Source of the DNA: an uncultured Eubacteriales bacterium
Lineage (GTDB): Bacteria > Bacillota > Clostridia > Oscillospirales > Oscillospiraceae
DNA length: 11,552 nt
Assembly (NCBI GenBank): GCA_900545585.1
Contig: UQZR01000036.1
Span: forward strand, 1 to 11,552
Reading direction: 5' to 3'
Both the position numbers and the translations under genes were made by a program. Positions 1-7,070 of this stretch are shown here, in pieces. Position 1 is the first letter of the stretch. Each line of letters begins with the position of its first letter. Under the pieces are notes generated by a model, which did not search any database, was not told the origin of the DNA, and was given only the letters and a program-made list of their open reading frames with translations.

Positions 1-19
1 ATCTAACATACATCAAAAA

Positions 20-66
20 GAGGTAAGATAACACCCTCTGCAAAAAAGGTTACGTTATCTTACCTC
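20..66 (-). repeat. 13-bp perfect inverted repeat, terminator-like hairpin
   Basis: The arms at 20-32 and 54-66 are perfect reverse complements (GAGGTAAGATAAC / GTTATCTTACCTC) around a 21-base loop. Read on the minus strand the hairpin is followed by TTTTTG, so it resembles an intrinsic terminator. It begins exactly where the serine recombinase reading leaves its family sequence, and the local sequence is much more AT-rich than the rest of the window. I infer that it is the end of another inserted element running off the window, or an element-borne terminator. Its family cannot be named from 66 bases. Confidence 0.6.
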
Positions 67-249
67 AACAAAATTCGTGCCGGTATAGCCATCGTCGGCA
101 TAGCATTCCGCCGTTACCAACTCAGGATGATTTTCGATATACGATTCCAGCAGCTTCCGCTGGTTGCCGATGGAATCGCTCTCCATGCGGTCTCCGTCCT
201 CCCGGGAAAGGCGGCAGTACAGTGCGGTAGGCAGTGGCGGCTTCTCCAT
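55..249 (-). pseudogene. Large serine recombinase, N-terminal fragment
   Basis: This 64-residue ORF is the start of the resolvase/invertase catalytic domain of a TnpX/Tn4451-type large serine recombinase. The motif YCRLSREDGD (residues 11-20) carries the probable nucleophile Ser15. It is followed by the family motif SDSIGNQRKLL and then DDGYTGTNF. After TNF, where the family continues with the rest of the catalytic domain, the frame reads only VEVR and stops. Family members are usually about 500 residues or more, so more than 85% is missing and the product cannot recombine DNA. The start is supported by a GGAGGGAG ribosome binding site just upstream. It follows the small ORF at 284-475 by 34 bases, the gene order expected of such a transposon. 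The break coincides with the inverted repeat at 20-66. Confidence 0.85.
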
Positions 250-283
250 AAGCTCCCTCCTTTCCGTGGACTGCCCGCAGACT

Positions 284-475
284 TTATACCGCCTGTGTGT
301 GGGCGCGGATCAATTCCAACAGCAGCGCCTCTGCCGTCTGTTGGCCGAGAAAATTGCGAGTGACGGTGATTGCCGGAGTGGGTGCTTGCTGAACGGTTGG
401 CATAAACAGACCTCCTCTTTGAGAATAGTCCATCGTATGCGCGCTGCGGAAACCGTATGTTTGTCGGTTGGACAT
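284..475 (-). CDS. Small transposon-associated protein, unknown function
   Basis: A 63-residue ORF lies directly upstream of the recombinase fragment on the same strand, with AGGAGG about 8 bases before its ATG. It has no membrane segment or catalytic motif. The C-terminal half (PAITVTRNFLGQQTAEALLL, then a short helical tail) recalls the small accessory proteins, TnpW-like or similar, that precede TnpX-type recombinases in Clostridia; this is an inference from size and position. A second ATG at residue 25 (bases 401-403) has its own AGGAGG (GAGGAGGTCTGTTT before ATG), so a 39-residue product MPTVQQ... may be made as well or instead. The function is unknown. Confidence 0.5.
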   Translation of the reverse strand: MSNRQTYGFRSAHTMDYSQRGGLFMPTVQQAPTPAITVTRNFLGQQTAEALLLELIRAHTQAV

Positions 476-512
476 AAGGACTGCCTCCTATTCGAATTGA
501 TAGGAAAACAAA

Positions 513-547
513 ACACCGTGCAGGATGTAAAATATCCTACACGGTGT
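513..547 (-). terminator. Intrinsic terminator (minus strand)
   Basis: Arms of 14 bases (513-526 and 534-547) pair with one mismatch (C521/A539) around a 7-base loop. On the minus strand the stem is followed by TTTTGTTTTCC. It sits 18 bases beyond the stop of the racemase scrap and is the first terminator downstream of ktrA, so it probably ends the ktrBA transcript. It also insulates the transposon genes at 475-55. Confidence 0.8.
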
Positions 548-565
548 CAAAATCATGATGACAAA

Positions 566-703
566 TCAAACGGATCCACAGGCTATTGTACCATCGATGT
601 CTGCGATCCGTATCATGGACGCAATCTGCGGGGCGACCTTGTGAATCGTATTCGTGCAAATCAGGAGGAAATCCGCTCCGGCAGCCTCAATGCGCTTGGC
701 AGC
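566..703 (-). pseudogene. Aspartate/glutamate racemase family, internal fragment
   Basis: The 46 codons read AAKRIEAAGADFLLICTNTI followed by HKVAPQIASM, then IRIADIDGT and a short tail to a TGA stop. The block ICTNTxHK is the first-cysteine motif of aspartate/glutamate racemases of the RacD/YgeA type, which are about 230 residues long. Here only roughly residues 60-105 of such a protein remain: the N-terminus and the second catalytic cysteine are absent, and no start codon with a ribosome binding site is seen. The codons between 704 and the ktrA stop at 758 are in the same frame but do not look like the family. I read it as a relic whose terminator (513-547) survived. Confidence 0.7.
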
Positions 704-757
704 GTAACATACCCCGGCGAGCCGCTTGCAACCGCACAAGCGTCGGCAGACGCGGCC

Positions 758-1405
758 TTACAGCCGGAAGCACTTTTTCAGCGCCGTATACTCACCCAGC
801 ACCAGCAGCGTCAGGCCGCTGTCCAGCACGGTTTCCGGCGAGGTGGTCACATCGGTTTTGCCGTTCTGCTTCACGCCGAGGATGTTGACGCCATACTTTC
901 GGCGGATGTCCAGATCACCGATGCTGTGACCCTGCCAGCTGTCCGGGACGGCGACCTCGATAATGGCGTGCTTCTCGTCCAACTCTATGTAATCGAAGAT
1001 GTGGTTGGCGGTGTACCGGATGGCCGCCCACTTCGCCAGCTGCTTTTCCGGGTATGTCACCGCGTCCGCGCCGTTGCGCAGCAGAAATTTTGCCTGCACG
1101 TCACGCTCCGCGCGGGACACCACATATTTCGCCCCCAGCTCCTTGAGCAGGGACGTCGTTTCCAGCGAGTTCTGGAAGTCTCCGCTGATGGTAACGTAGC
1201 AGACATCATAGTTTCCAACGCCCAGCGAGCGCAGAAAATCCACGCGGGTGCTGTCACCGATCTGTGCGTTGGTGACAAAGGGCATACACTCGTTGACACG
1301 CTCCTCGTCCCGATCCACCGCCATCACCTGATGCCCCAGCTCGCTCAGCTGCATGGCAAGGTGCCGCCCGAAGCGGCCAAGTCCGATCAATAATACGTTT
1401 TTCAT
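758..1405 (-). CDS. ktrA: KtrA-type K+ channel regulatory subunit (RCK protein)
   Basis: This 215-residue cytosolic protein has the two-domain layout of KtrA/KtrC. The RCK_N Rossmann domain (residues 1-130) carries GLGRFG (8-13) and an acidic Asp31 at the end of the second strand, which bind NAD(H)/ATP. The RCK_C ligand domain (about 140-215) follows. In KtrAB systems an octameric ring of this subunit gates the membrane subunit in response to ATP/ADP, and RCK_C can bind c-di-AMP. The length is normal for the family. The start ATG is preceded by AAAGGAG, which overlaps the ktrB stop; only 12 bases separate the two genes, so they are co-transcribed and probably translationally coupled. Family assignment is firm; the exact symbol is by analogy with Bacillus. 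Confidence 0.92.
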   Translation of the reverse strand: MKNVLLIGLGRFGRHLAMQLSELGHQVMAVDRDEERVNECMPFVTNAQIGDSTRVDFLRSLGVGNYDVCYVTISGDFQNSLETTSLLKELGAKYVVSRAERDVQAKFLLRNGADAVTYPEKQLAKWAAIRYTANHIFDYIELDEKHAIIEVAVPDSWQGHSIGDLDIRRKYGVNILGVKQNGKTDVTTSPETVLDSGLTLLVLGEYTALKKCFRL

Positions 1406-1417
1406 CGTGCGCTCCTT

Positions 1418-2758
1418 TCAGCCTACGGTGATCATTTCCTTCGGGTACCGGGCATAGGTCAGATCATGCCCGGAGAATGCGGCGTAGATCAGGGTCAGTC
1501 CCCCGACACGCCCGAAGAACATCAGCAGAATGAGAATGCCCTGCGACAGCGTACCCAGCTGCGGCGTCAGCCCCAGTGTCAGCCCTACCGTCCCGGCAGC
1601 GGATGCCGTTTCATAGAGACAGGCACCCAGCGGCAGTCCCTCCGCCGCACTGATGACCGCCGCGCCCGCGAAGGTCAGTCCCAGATACAGCAGCAGGATG
1701 GCGGCGGCGTTCCGCACAGCGGAGGGCTCCAGTCTGCGTTTGAAAAGCTGCGGATCCTCCCGCCTGCGGAAAGCGGCGACCGCGTTGGCGGCCAGCACAG
1801 CCAGTGTCGTTACCTTCATGCCGCCCGCCGTGGAGCCGGGCGCACCGCCGGTCAGCATCAGCAAAATCGTGACCGCCTGTGAGGTGTCGCTCATTTTCGT
1901 CAGGTCAGCGGTGTTGTAGCCCGCCGTTCGCGGCGTGACCGCCTGAAAGAGCGACGCCAGAACGCGCTGTCCCGCGGGAAGCTCAGCAAAGTCTGTCAGG
2001 AAGAAGAGCAATGCCGGAAGCGCGATCAGGATGACGGTTGCGCTCAGAATGACCTTGCTCTGCATCCGGTACCGCCGCAGGTGCAGCCGGTGGGTGCAGA
2101 CATCGTCCCATGTCAGAAAACCGATACCGCCCACGACGATCAGCAGCATGATGACGATATTGACCAGCGGGTCGGCCATGTACGCCGTCAGGGAAGGGTA
2201 GAGGGCATCCGCCCGCCCCAGAATATCGAACCCCGCGTTGCAAAAGGCGGAAACGGAGTGAAATACCGCCATCCACACGCCCCGCAGTCCATAGTCCCGG
2301 CAGAACGCCGGCAGCAGCGCAAGAGCGCCGACCAATTCCACAAGGAACGTTCCCTTGAGAATAAACCGCGTCAGGCGCACGATGCCGCCCACCACCGGAG
2401 CGGAAATGGCATCCTGCATGGCACTGCGCTCCTTCAGCGAGATATTCTTGCCGGAGAGCATCAAGAACGTTACCGCCGCCGTGATGACGCCTAAGCCGCC
2501 GATCTGGATCAGCAGCAGGATGACGGACTGTCCGAACGCGGACCAGTAGCTGCCGGTGTCCTGCACCACCAGTCCCGTTACGCAGACGGCGGAGGTGGAG
2601 GTAAACAACGCCTCGTGAAACGGCGTCCACGCCCGCCCTGCCGCCGAGATCGGCAGCATCAGTACCAGCGCACCCAGCAGGATCACACCGGCAAAGCCGA
2701 GGATCATGATCTGGAAGGACGTCAGATGGCGTTTCAGATGGAAACCGGTTTCTGTCAC
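1418..2758 (-). CDS. ktrB: KtrB-type K+ uptake membrane subunit (TrkH/KtrB family)
   Basis: This 446-residue polytopic membrane protein has the four pore-loop repeats of the Trk/Ktr/HKT superfamily. Each carries its filter glycine: SAVCVTGL, SAFCNAGF, TPRTAGYN and GTVGLTLG. Together they build one K+ (possibly Na+-coupled) pathway, gated by the KtrA ring encoded next. The length fits KtrB. I chose the GTG at 2756-2758 because TTTAGGAGGT lies 8 bases upstream of it. The GTG three codons earlier (2765-2767) overlaps that ribosome binding site and would leave no spacing. The first hydrophobic helix begins around residue 15. The gene is first in the ktrBA operon, with an extended -10 promoter at 2803-2808. 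Confidence 0.93.
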   Translation of the reverse strand: MTETGFHLKRHLTSFQIMILGFAGVILLGALVLMLPISAAGRAWTPFHEALFTSTSAVCVTGLVVQDTGSYWSAFGQSVILLLIQIGGLGVITAAVTFLMLSGKNISLKERSAMQDAISAPVVGGIVRLTRFILKGTFLVELVGALALLPAFCRDYGLRGVWMAVFHSVSAFCNAGFDILGRADALYPSLTAYMADPLVNIVIMLLIVVGGIGFLTWDDVCTHRLHLRRYRMQSKVILSATVILIALPALLFFLTDFAELPAGQRVLASLFQAVTPRTAGYNTADLTKMSDTSQAVTILLMLTGGAPGSTAGGMKVTTLAVLAANAVAAFRRREDPQLFKRRLEPSAVRNAAAILLLYLGLTFAGAAVISAAEGLPLGACLYETASAAGTVGLTLGLTPQLGTLSQGILILLMFFGRVGGLTLIYAAFSGHDLTYARYPKEMITVG

Positions 2759-2802
2759 AGGACTCACCTCCTAAAAACGACTGCGTTCCCAATTTCGCGT
2801 AC

Positions 2803-2808
2803 AGTATA
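2803..2808 (-). promoter_or_regulatory. Extended -10 promoter of ktrBA
   Basis: The minus strand reads TGCTATACT: a TG extension and a TATACT -10 box. No convincing -35 hexamer lies 16-18 bases upstream, as is common for extended -10 promoters. Transcription would start near 2797, leaving a leader of about 38 bases before the ktrB GTG. That is too short for a c-di-AMP (ydaO/yuaA) riboswitch. Confidence 0.55.
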
Positions 2809-2906
2809 GCACGGTTTTCGCGTTTCGGCTATGCAGATTTTGCTAAATTTTCGGCTCAAAACGACGGGAGCGACTGTGAACCTTTCTTTAATTTTTACAG
2901 AAATCA

Positions 2907-2935
2907 TTGCAATTTCTTTACATTTACAGTATGAT
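2907..2935 (+). promoter_or_regulatory. Promoter of the LtaS-like gene
   Basis: TTGCAA (2907-2912) and TATGAT (2930-2935) are separated by exactly 17 bases, a good sigma-A arrangement. The start site would be near 2942, giving a leader of about 65 bases. It is divergent from the ktrBA promoter about 100 bases away. Confidence 0.65.
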
Positions 2936-2965
2936 ATGCCCCGCGCCAATATTTTGACAGATTTC

Positions 2966-2992
2966 GCAGGCCTTCCCCTGAGGGAGACCTGC
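2966..2992 (+). promoter_or_regulatory. Leader hairpin before the LtaS-like gene
   Basis: GCAGGCCTTCC pairs with GGGAGACCTGC through about ten pairs, including one G-T wobble and one mismatch, around a 5-base loop. It ends 3 bases before the AGGAG ribosome binding site (2996-3000). There is no U-tract, so it is not a terminator. It could influence translation initiation or mRNA stability; this is inference. Confidence 0.4.
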
Positions 2993-3006
2993 GGCAGGAG
3001 ACATAT

Positions 3007-5673
3007 ATGCTGAAGACAAAACCCAATGAGATAGCGAATCAACCCCAGGCACCCCATGAGACATCTGCTGCGGTGCGAGCCCCGCGCCGCGGCCTGTGGC
3101 AGGCGTGGCTCCGCAGCCTGCTGCTGTTCTGCGGCGCCAGCGTCTATGTGGAGCTGTGCCTGCACCTGTGCGTCTATCGCTCGCTGGACAGGCGGGCGGT
3201 CTATCTGGTGCTGTTCGGACTGCTGGGTGGAACGGTCTGCACGCTGCTGACCACGCACCTGCCCAAGATCGCCCGACAGATCGTGGGCGTGCTTCTGGTC
3301 GCCGTGCAGGTGCTGTTTGCCGAGGTGCAGCTGATGTACCACGCCATTTTCGGCAACTTCATGCCCATCAGTCAGGTGAGCATGGGCGGGAACGTCATCA
3401 CCAATTTCGACTCGCAGATCCTGTACAGCATCGGCAAGAACATCGTGCCCATCCTTCTGCTGCTGGTACCGCTGATCGTGACGATCCTCTGCCTTGCTCT
3501 GCGCAAGATCCGGGTGCTGACTGTGCGGCTCAAGTGGAGGCAGGCGCTGGCGACGCTGGGTATCCTGCTGACGCTGCTGCTGGCTACGATGGGCATTATG
3601 TACGCTGGGCGGGGTAAATCGTTCTCCGTCTACAAAACCTTCACCAATGTGAACACCTCTACCGACAGCAGCTATAAGAGCGTGGGCATGCTGGCCACCA
3701 CCGTGCAGGAGCTTCGCTACATGGTCTTTGGCAGCAGCGGCAGCGTCATCATCACGCCGTCCCCGCTGGGCACAGACACCAGGCGGCTCTACAGCAGCAA
3801 TTCCTATAATGTGATCGAGCGCATCGACTTTGCAAAGCTGGCGGAGTCTGCGGATGATGCCATGCGCAAAACCACGGACGAATACTTGGCGCAGGTGGTC
3901 CCCACCCGGAAGAACAACTACACCGGGCTTTTGCAGGACTACAACCTGATCACCATCTGTGCCGAGAGCTTCTGCCCCTGGTTCATCAGCGAGGAGCTGA
4001 CGCCCACCCTGTACAAGCTGTCCCACACGGGCATTATCTTCGATAATTACTACGGCACGTTCCAATCCGTCACCACCAACGGCGAGTACACCATGTGCAT
4101 GGGACTGTATCCCGACATGTCCCGCACTAAGACGGATTCCAGCTTCAACGTGGCGGGCACCAACTATCTGCCCTTCTGCCTGGGTAACGCCCTGAAGGAA
4201 AAGGGCTACCAGACCTGGGGCTATCACGACTATATCGGCGATTTCTACAACCGGAACATCACCCACGCCAACATGGGCTATACCTTCAAGGCGGCGGACT
4301 CCGGGCTGGATATAAAGATCGACTGGCCCTCCTCCGATCTGGAGATGATGGAGGCCTCCGTGGACGACTACCTCAGCAGCAGGGAGCCCTTCCACGCCTA
4401 TTACATGACCTTCAGCGGCCACTATCAGTACAACTGGGACAACGCCATGAGCGCCAAGAACCACGACGCGGTGAAGGATCTGCCCTATTCCGAGCCGGTG
4501 AAGGCGTATATCGCCTGCAATCTGGAGCTGGAAAACGCGCTGACCTACCTGATGGATCGGCTGGAGCAGGCGGGCGTGGCTGATAAGACCTGCATCGTAC
4601 TGACCAATGACCACTATCCCTACGGTCTGACGGAGGACGAGTACAACGAGCTGGCGGGGCAGGAAATGGATCTCACCTTTGAGAAGTACCGCAACAGCTT
4701 CATCTGCTATGTGCCCGGCCTGTCCGAGAACATCGTGGTGGATGAGTACTGCTCCACGGCGGACATCCTGCCCACGCTGTTGAACCTGTTCGGCGTGGAC
4801 TACGACTCCCGGCTGCTGGCGGGCACCGACGCGCTGTCCAACGGCGTACACATAGCGGTGCTGTCGGACAAGTCCTTCCTGACGAAATCCTTCCGCTATG
4901 ATGCCGGTACGGAGGCGGTGATCCCTGCTGACGAGAGCATCGTCATCTCTGACGAACAGCTGGAGGCCTACCGGCTGTATGTGGACAATAAGTTCCAGAT
5001 GTCCAGCAACATCGTCAACAGTGACTACTACGCCCATGTTTTCGGTAAGGCGTCCAGCGGCGGCACGCTGGAGGATACGGTGGTGTTTACGGATATCACG
5101 GGCATTTTCAACCAGGCCAGCGTCCTCTATATGTACCGCAACGGGTATATCGACCCGGCGACGCCGGACACCTTCGGCGGGAAGGCCGCGGCAAAGGTGG
5201 GCGAATTCGTGGATGTGCTGTACCGCATCTCCCAAAGGCCGGAGACGGACAACACTGCCTTGCCGCCTGATTATGAAACCGAGGAATTCAACGGCTCCGC
5301 CTGCCCCTACTACGACGCCGTGTGCTGGGCGTATCAAGCGGGGCTGCTCCGTCAGGGCGATCTGCATACGGCCTATGACGACGACATGGATTATCAGACG
5401 GCCTGTCTGCTGATCTATCGCTACGCCGCCATGTCCGGCATTGACACCCGTGTAGATCAGGAGCTGGCGCGGCAGACCATGCGGGAAAATCCCCGGCTCA
5501 GCGGTGAGGTCGTCAAGGCCATGCTGTGGTGCGACCAGACGGACATCACCACCCGCGACAGCGAGATGGGTGAGCTGCTGGCAGCCTATGACACCCGCAT
5601 CAACCGTTATCAGATGACCTCGTTCCTGTTCTATCTGTGTACCTATGAGCTGAATTCGAGAAACGAAGCATAA
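3007..5673 (+). CDS. LtaS-like membrane sulfatase/phosphoglycerol transferase with C-terminal SLH-like repeats
   Basis: This 888-residue protein has five predicted membrane helices (about 34-55, 64-84, 91-112, 146-165, 180-200), then an extracellular alkaline-phosphatase-fold domain (about 300-640). The catalytic pattern of lipoteichoic acid synthases is visible: metal ligand Glu320 in ICAESF, a nucleophile-position Thr356 in VTTNGE, His472 in FSGHYQY, and Asp535-His536 in TNDHYPYG. It probably transfers glycerol phosphate, or a related group, from phosphatidylglycerol to an envelope polymer. LtaS proteins are usually about 600-650 residues. The extra ~200 contain three degenerate SLH-like repeats (about 692-742, 761-810, 835-880), the first reading VVFTDITGIFNQASVLYMYR. 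SLH modules normally bind cell-wall polysaccharide. The start ATG follows AGGAG by 6 bases. It is a single-gene unit between its promoter and terminator. The family is certain; the exact substrate is not. Confidence 0.85.
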   Translation: MLKTKPNEIANQPQAPHETSAAVRAPRRGLWQAWLRSLLLFCGASVYVELCLHLCVYRSLDRRAVYLVLFGLLGGTVCTLLTTHLPKIARQIVGVLLVAVQVLFAEVQLMYHAIFGNFMPISQVSMGGNVITNFDSQILYSIGKNIVPILLLLVPLIVTILCLALRKIRVLTVRLKWRQALATLGILLTLLLATMGIMYAGRGKSFSVYKTFTNVNTSTDSSYKSVGMLATTVQELRYMVFGSSGSVIITPSPLGTDTRRLYSSNSYNVIERIDFAKLAESADDAMRKTTDEYLAQVVPTRKNNYTGLLQDYNLITICAESFCPWFISEELTPTLYKLSHTGIIFDNYYGTFQSVTTNGEYTMCMGLYPDMSRTKTDSSFNVAGTNYLPFCLGNALKEKGYQTWGYHDYIGDFYNRNITHANMGYTFKAADSGLDIKIDWPSSDLEMMEASVDDYLSSREPFHAYYMTFSGHYQYNWDNAMSAKNHDAVKDLPYSEPVKAYIACNLELENALTYLMDRLEQAGVADKTCIVLTNDHYPYGLTEDEYNELAGQEMDLTFEKYRNSFICYVPGLSENIVVDEYCSTADILPTLLNLFGVDYDSRLLAGTDALSNGVHIAVLSDKSFLTKSFRYDAGTEAVIPADESIVISDEQLEAYRLYVDNKFQMSSNIVNSDYYAHVFGKASSGGTLEDTVVFTDITGIFNQASVLYMYRNGYIDPATPDTFGGKAAAKVGEFVDVLYRISQRPETDNTALPPDYETEEFNGSACPYYDAVCWAYQAGLLRQGDLHTAYDDDMDYQTACLLIYRYAAMSGIDTRVDQELARQTMRENPRLSGEVVKAMLWCDQTDITTRDSEMGELLAAYDTRINRYQMTSFLFYLCTYELNSRNEA

Positions 5674-5681
5674 TATAATGC

Positions 5682-5722
5682 AAGAGGTGCATGAAGGGCA
5701 TTTCCCTTCACGCACCTCTTTT
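5682..5722 (+). terminator. Intrinsic terminator of the LtaS-like gene
   Basis: The 17-base arms 5682-5698 and 5704-5720 pair with a single A-C mismatch around the loop CATTT, with TTTT at the 3' end of the stem and just beyond (5719-5722). It starts 9 bases after the stop codon. On the minus strand no U-run follows, so it works mainly in the plus direction. Confidence 0.9.
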
Positions 5723-5977
5723 CATATATTCGGTGCGCCTGAAAGGTGCCTCAGGATTGCGCACTTTTTCCTCACCCCACGCGGCGTCGAAGCTGATGGC
5801 GCACACCTTCTGGTTCCGCTCCACCGAGTAGATAGGCAGCTGGCGGGAGCTGGCCGCCGTGCTGACGGAGGCAGGGTAATTCACCACGTAGAAGATGACC
5901 GCCGCCATAGCCAGCGCGGCGCCGCCTACCATGTACCACCGCCGCAGCAGGAAGATCCGCACCCGTTTCTCTTTCAT
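5708..5977 (-). pseudogene. PdaB-like polysaccharide deacetylase, N-terminal fragment
   Basis: Reading from the ATG at 5975-5977 gives 89 residues. There is a basic N-terminus (MKEKRVRIFLLRR), one membrane anchor (about 16-33), then RQLPIYSVERNQKVCAISFD and AAWGEE. That is the classic start of Firmicute sporulation-type polysaccharide deacetylases related to PdaB, membrane-anchored NodB-fold proteins of about 250 residues. After AAWG (about base 5774) the sequence no longer fits and stops inside the stem of the neighbouring LtaS terminator. All later metal-binding and catalytic motifs are lost. AAAGGA upstream supports this start over the in-frame ATG at 6019. A deletion has joined the fragment to the LtaS gene's 3' flank. 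Confidence 0.82.
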
Positions 5978-6065
5978 ACGATCCCCATCCTTTCTGGTGT
6001 CCAGCCTATGCGTATCCAAAGGGAAAAATGCCCGACAGCGAACCGCTGCTTCTCCGATCCTGTAA

Positions 6066-6108
6066 ATAGAAAGAGGGACGCCGGATTATTCCGTGTTCCT
6101 CTTTCTAT
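6066..6108 (-). terminator. Probable terminator hairpin of the kinase relic
   Basis: ATAGAAAGAGGGACGC (6066-6081) pairs with GTGTTCCTCTTTCTAT (6093-6108) over 16 positions with two G-T wobbles. On the minus strand it lies about 38 bases beyond the kinase stop at 6146 and ends in CTCTTTCTATTT, a weak U-rich tail. The stem itself is convincing; its role as a terminator is inferred. Confidence 0.5.
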
Positions 6109-6145
6109 GATTACGCAAAAGAAAACATAAAGTTACAGCAGGAAG

Positions 6146-6640
6146 TCAGCGCTTTTTCGGCATGGAATTTGCAAGCGAAGGTATTGAATACATGGAGGAA
6201 AGGGCTTTATGCACACTCATGTGCGCGGCATACAGCCCGTTATACTCCGCCGCACATGCCCAATCCACCGGGAATGTGCCGGATATATCTGCGCTGCTCT
6301 CTGTTTTTTCAGGAACGATGCCGCATGCCCGCTGCGCCAGCCATAGAAACGGTGCGGTTCATGATATGGTGCAGCCACCACTCCAGAGCCCCGCCGTACA
6401 TCCCCATGGGACCGCCAGCCAGATAGAGACCCGGGATCACATGAGGATTGACCACAAGGCTGCCAGTGGGATCGTCAATAATTTTATCAGATACCAGAAA
6501 GCAGGTATCTGTGGTTCCCATGACGCTGATCAACACGTTTGCTGTTGTACCGCCGGCTCCCAAAATACCGCAGGACCCATCCACACTGCCTACAGCTACA
6601 GGACAGGGCGCGTCCAGTCCAAGTGTTCCGGGGCCACCCT
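6146..6640 (-). pseudogene. FGGY carbohydrate kinase (ribulokinase-like), decayed
   Basis: From about 6626 to 6357 the minus strand encodes CPVAVGSVDG, then GILGAGGTTANV, MGTTDTCF and LAGGPMGMYGGALEWW. This is the second (ATP-binding) domain of an FGGY kinase and most resembles ribulokinases. This reading ends at 6309. From 6358 the next frame is open to a TGA at 6146 and contains AAEYNGLYAAHMSVHKAL, which fits the C-terminal helix of the same family (A-x-Y-x-x-LYA-x-x-x-x-x-H). So the C-terminus is present but out of frame, with internal sequence missing between. The N-terminal sugar-binding half (about 300 residues) is absent. The protein would have phosphorylated a pentulose or related sugar; the relic cannot. 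The 5' boundary near 6640 is approximate. Confidence 0.78.
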
Positions 6641-7070
6641 GCGCTGGCATTCTGAGCCTGCTGCTGCCGATCGTTTCTGCGATCCGTAAGAGCCGCAAGC
6701 CCGTTGCCGCGAATGTTGAACCTGAGGACTCCTCTGTTGAATAATCTGACAGTTCCTTCTTCAATAAGCTCGGACATATTCCCAAGGAGGTGTCTGTGCT
6801 GCAGATCAGAAAGTTCTACTACCCCTACTATCTGGAGACCGCTGAAGCGAAGCTTCTGCGGGCGGCGGGCCTGCCCACCCGCAGGGTGGTCTATACGGTG
6901 GCCATGGAGGGCGGCTTCGGCACCGTGCAGCAGATGAAGGGGCGTCCAGCGACCTCTTATGAGGAGGTGGATCCCTCCGCAGTGGTCGTGTGCAAGATCG
7001 ACAAGGCGGGCGCCGATGCCAACGTAGCGAAATTCATCAAACGGCGAGCCTATAAGATCTTCCACCAATA

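Noticed and set aside
164..1393. 409-residue plus-strand ORF across the transposon remnant and ktrA
   Set aside because: It runs antisense through KtrA, the racemase scrap and the small ORF, with no ribosome binding site and no recognisable domain.
2759..2767. GTG at 2765-2767 as the ktrB start
   Set aside because: It overlaps the ribosome binding site, leaving no spacing; the GTG at 2756-2758 has ideal spacing.
2768..2797. c-di-AMP riboswitch before ktrBA
   Set aside because: The predicted leader is under 40 bases, far below the size of a ydaO-type riboswitch.
2764..5715. 983-residue minus-strand ORF opposite the LtaS-like gene
   Set aside because: It is a mirror of GC-rich codon use in the sense gene. 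It is low in complexity, rich in His, Gln, Val and Gly, and has no family motif, and the sense frame has full catalytic motifs.
6162..6689. 175-residue plus-strand ORF in the kinase relic
   Set aside because: The opposite strand carries clear FGGY kinase sequence in two frames; the plus reading has no motif.
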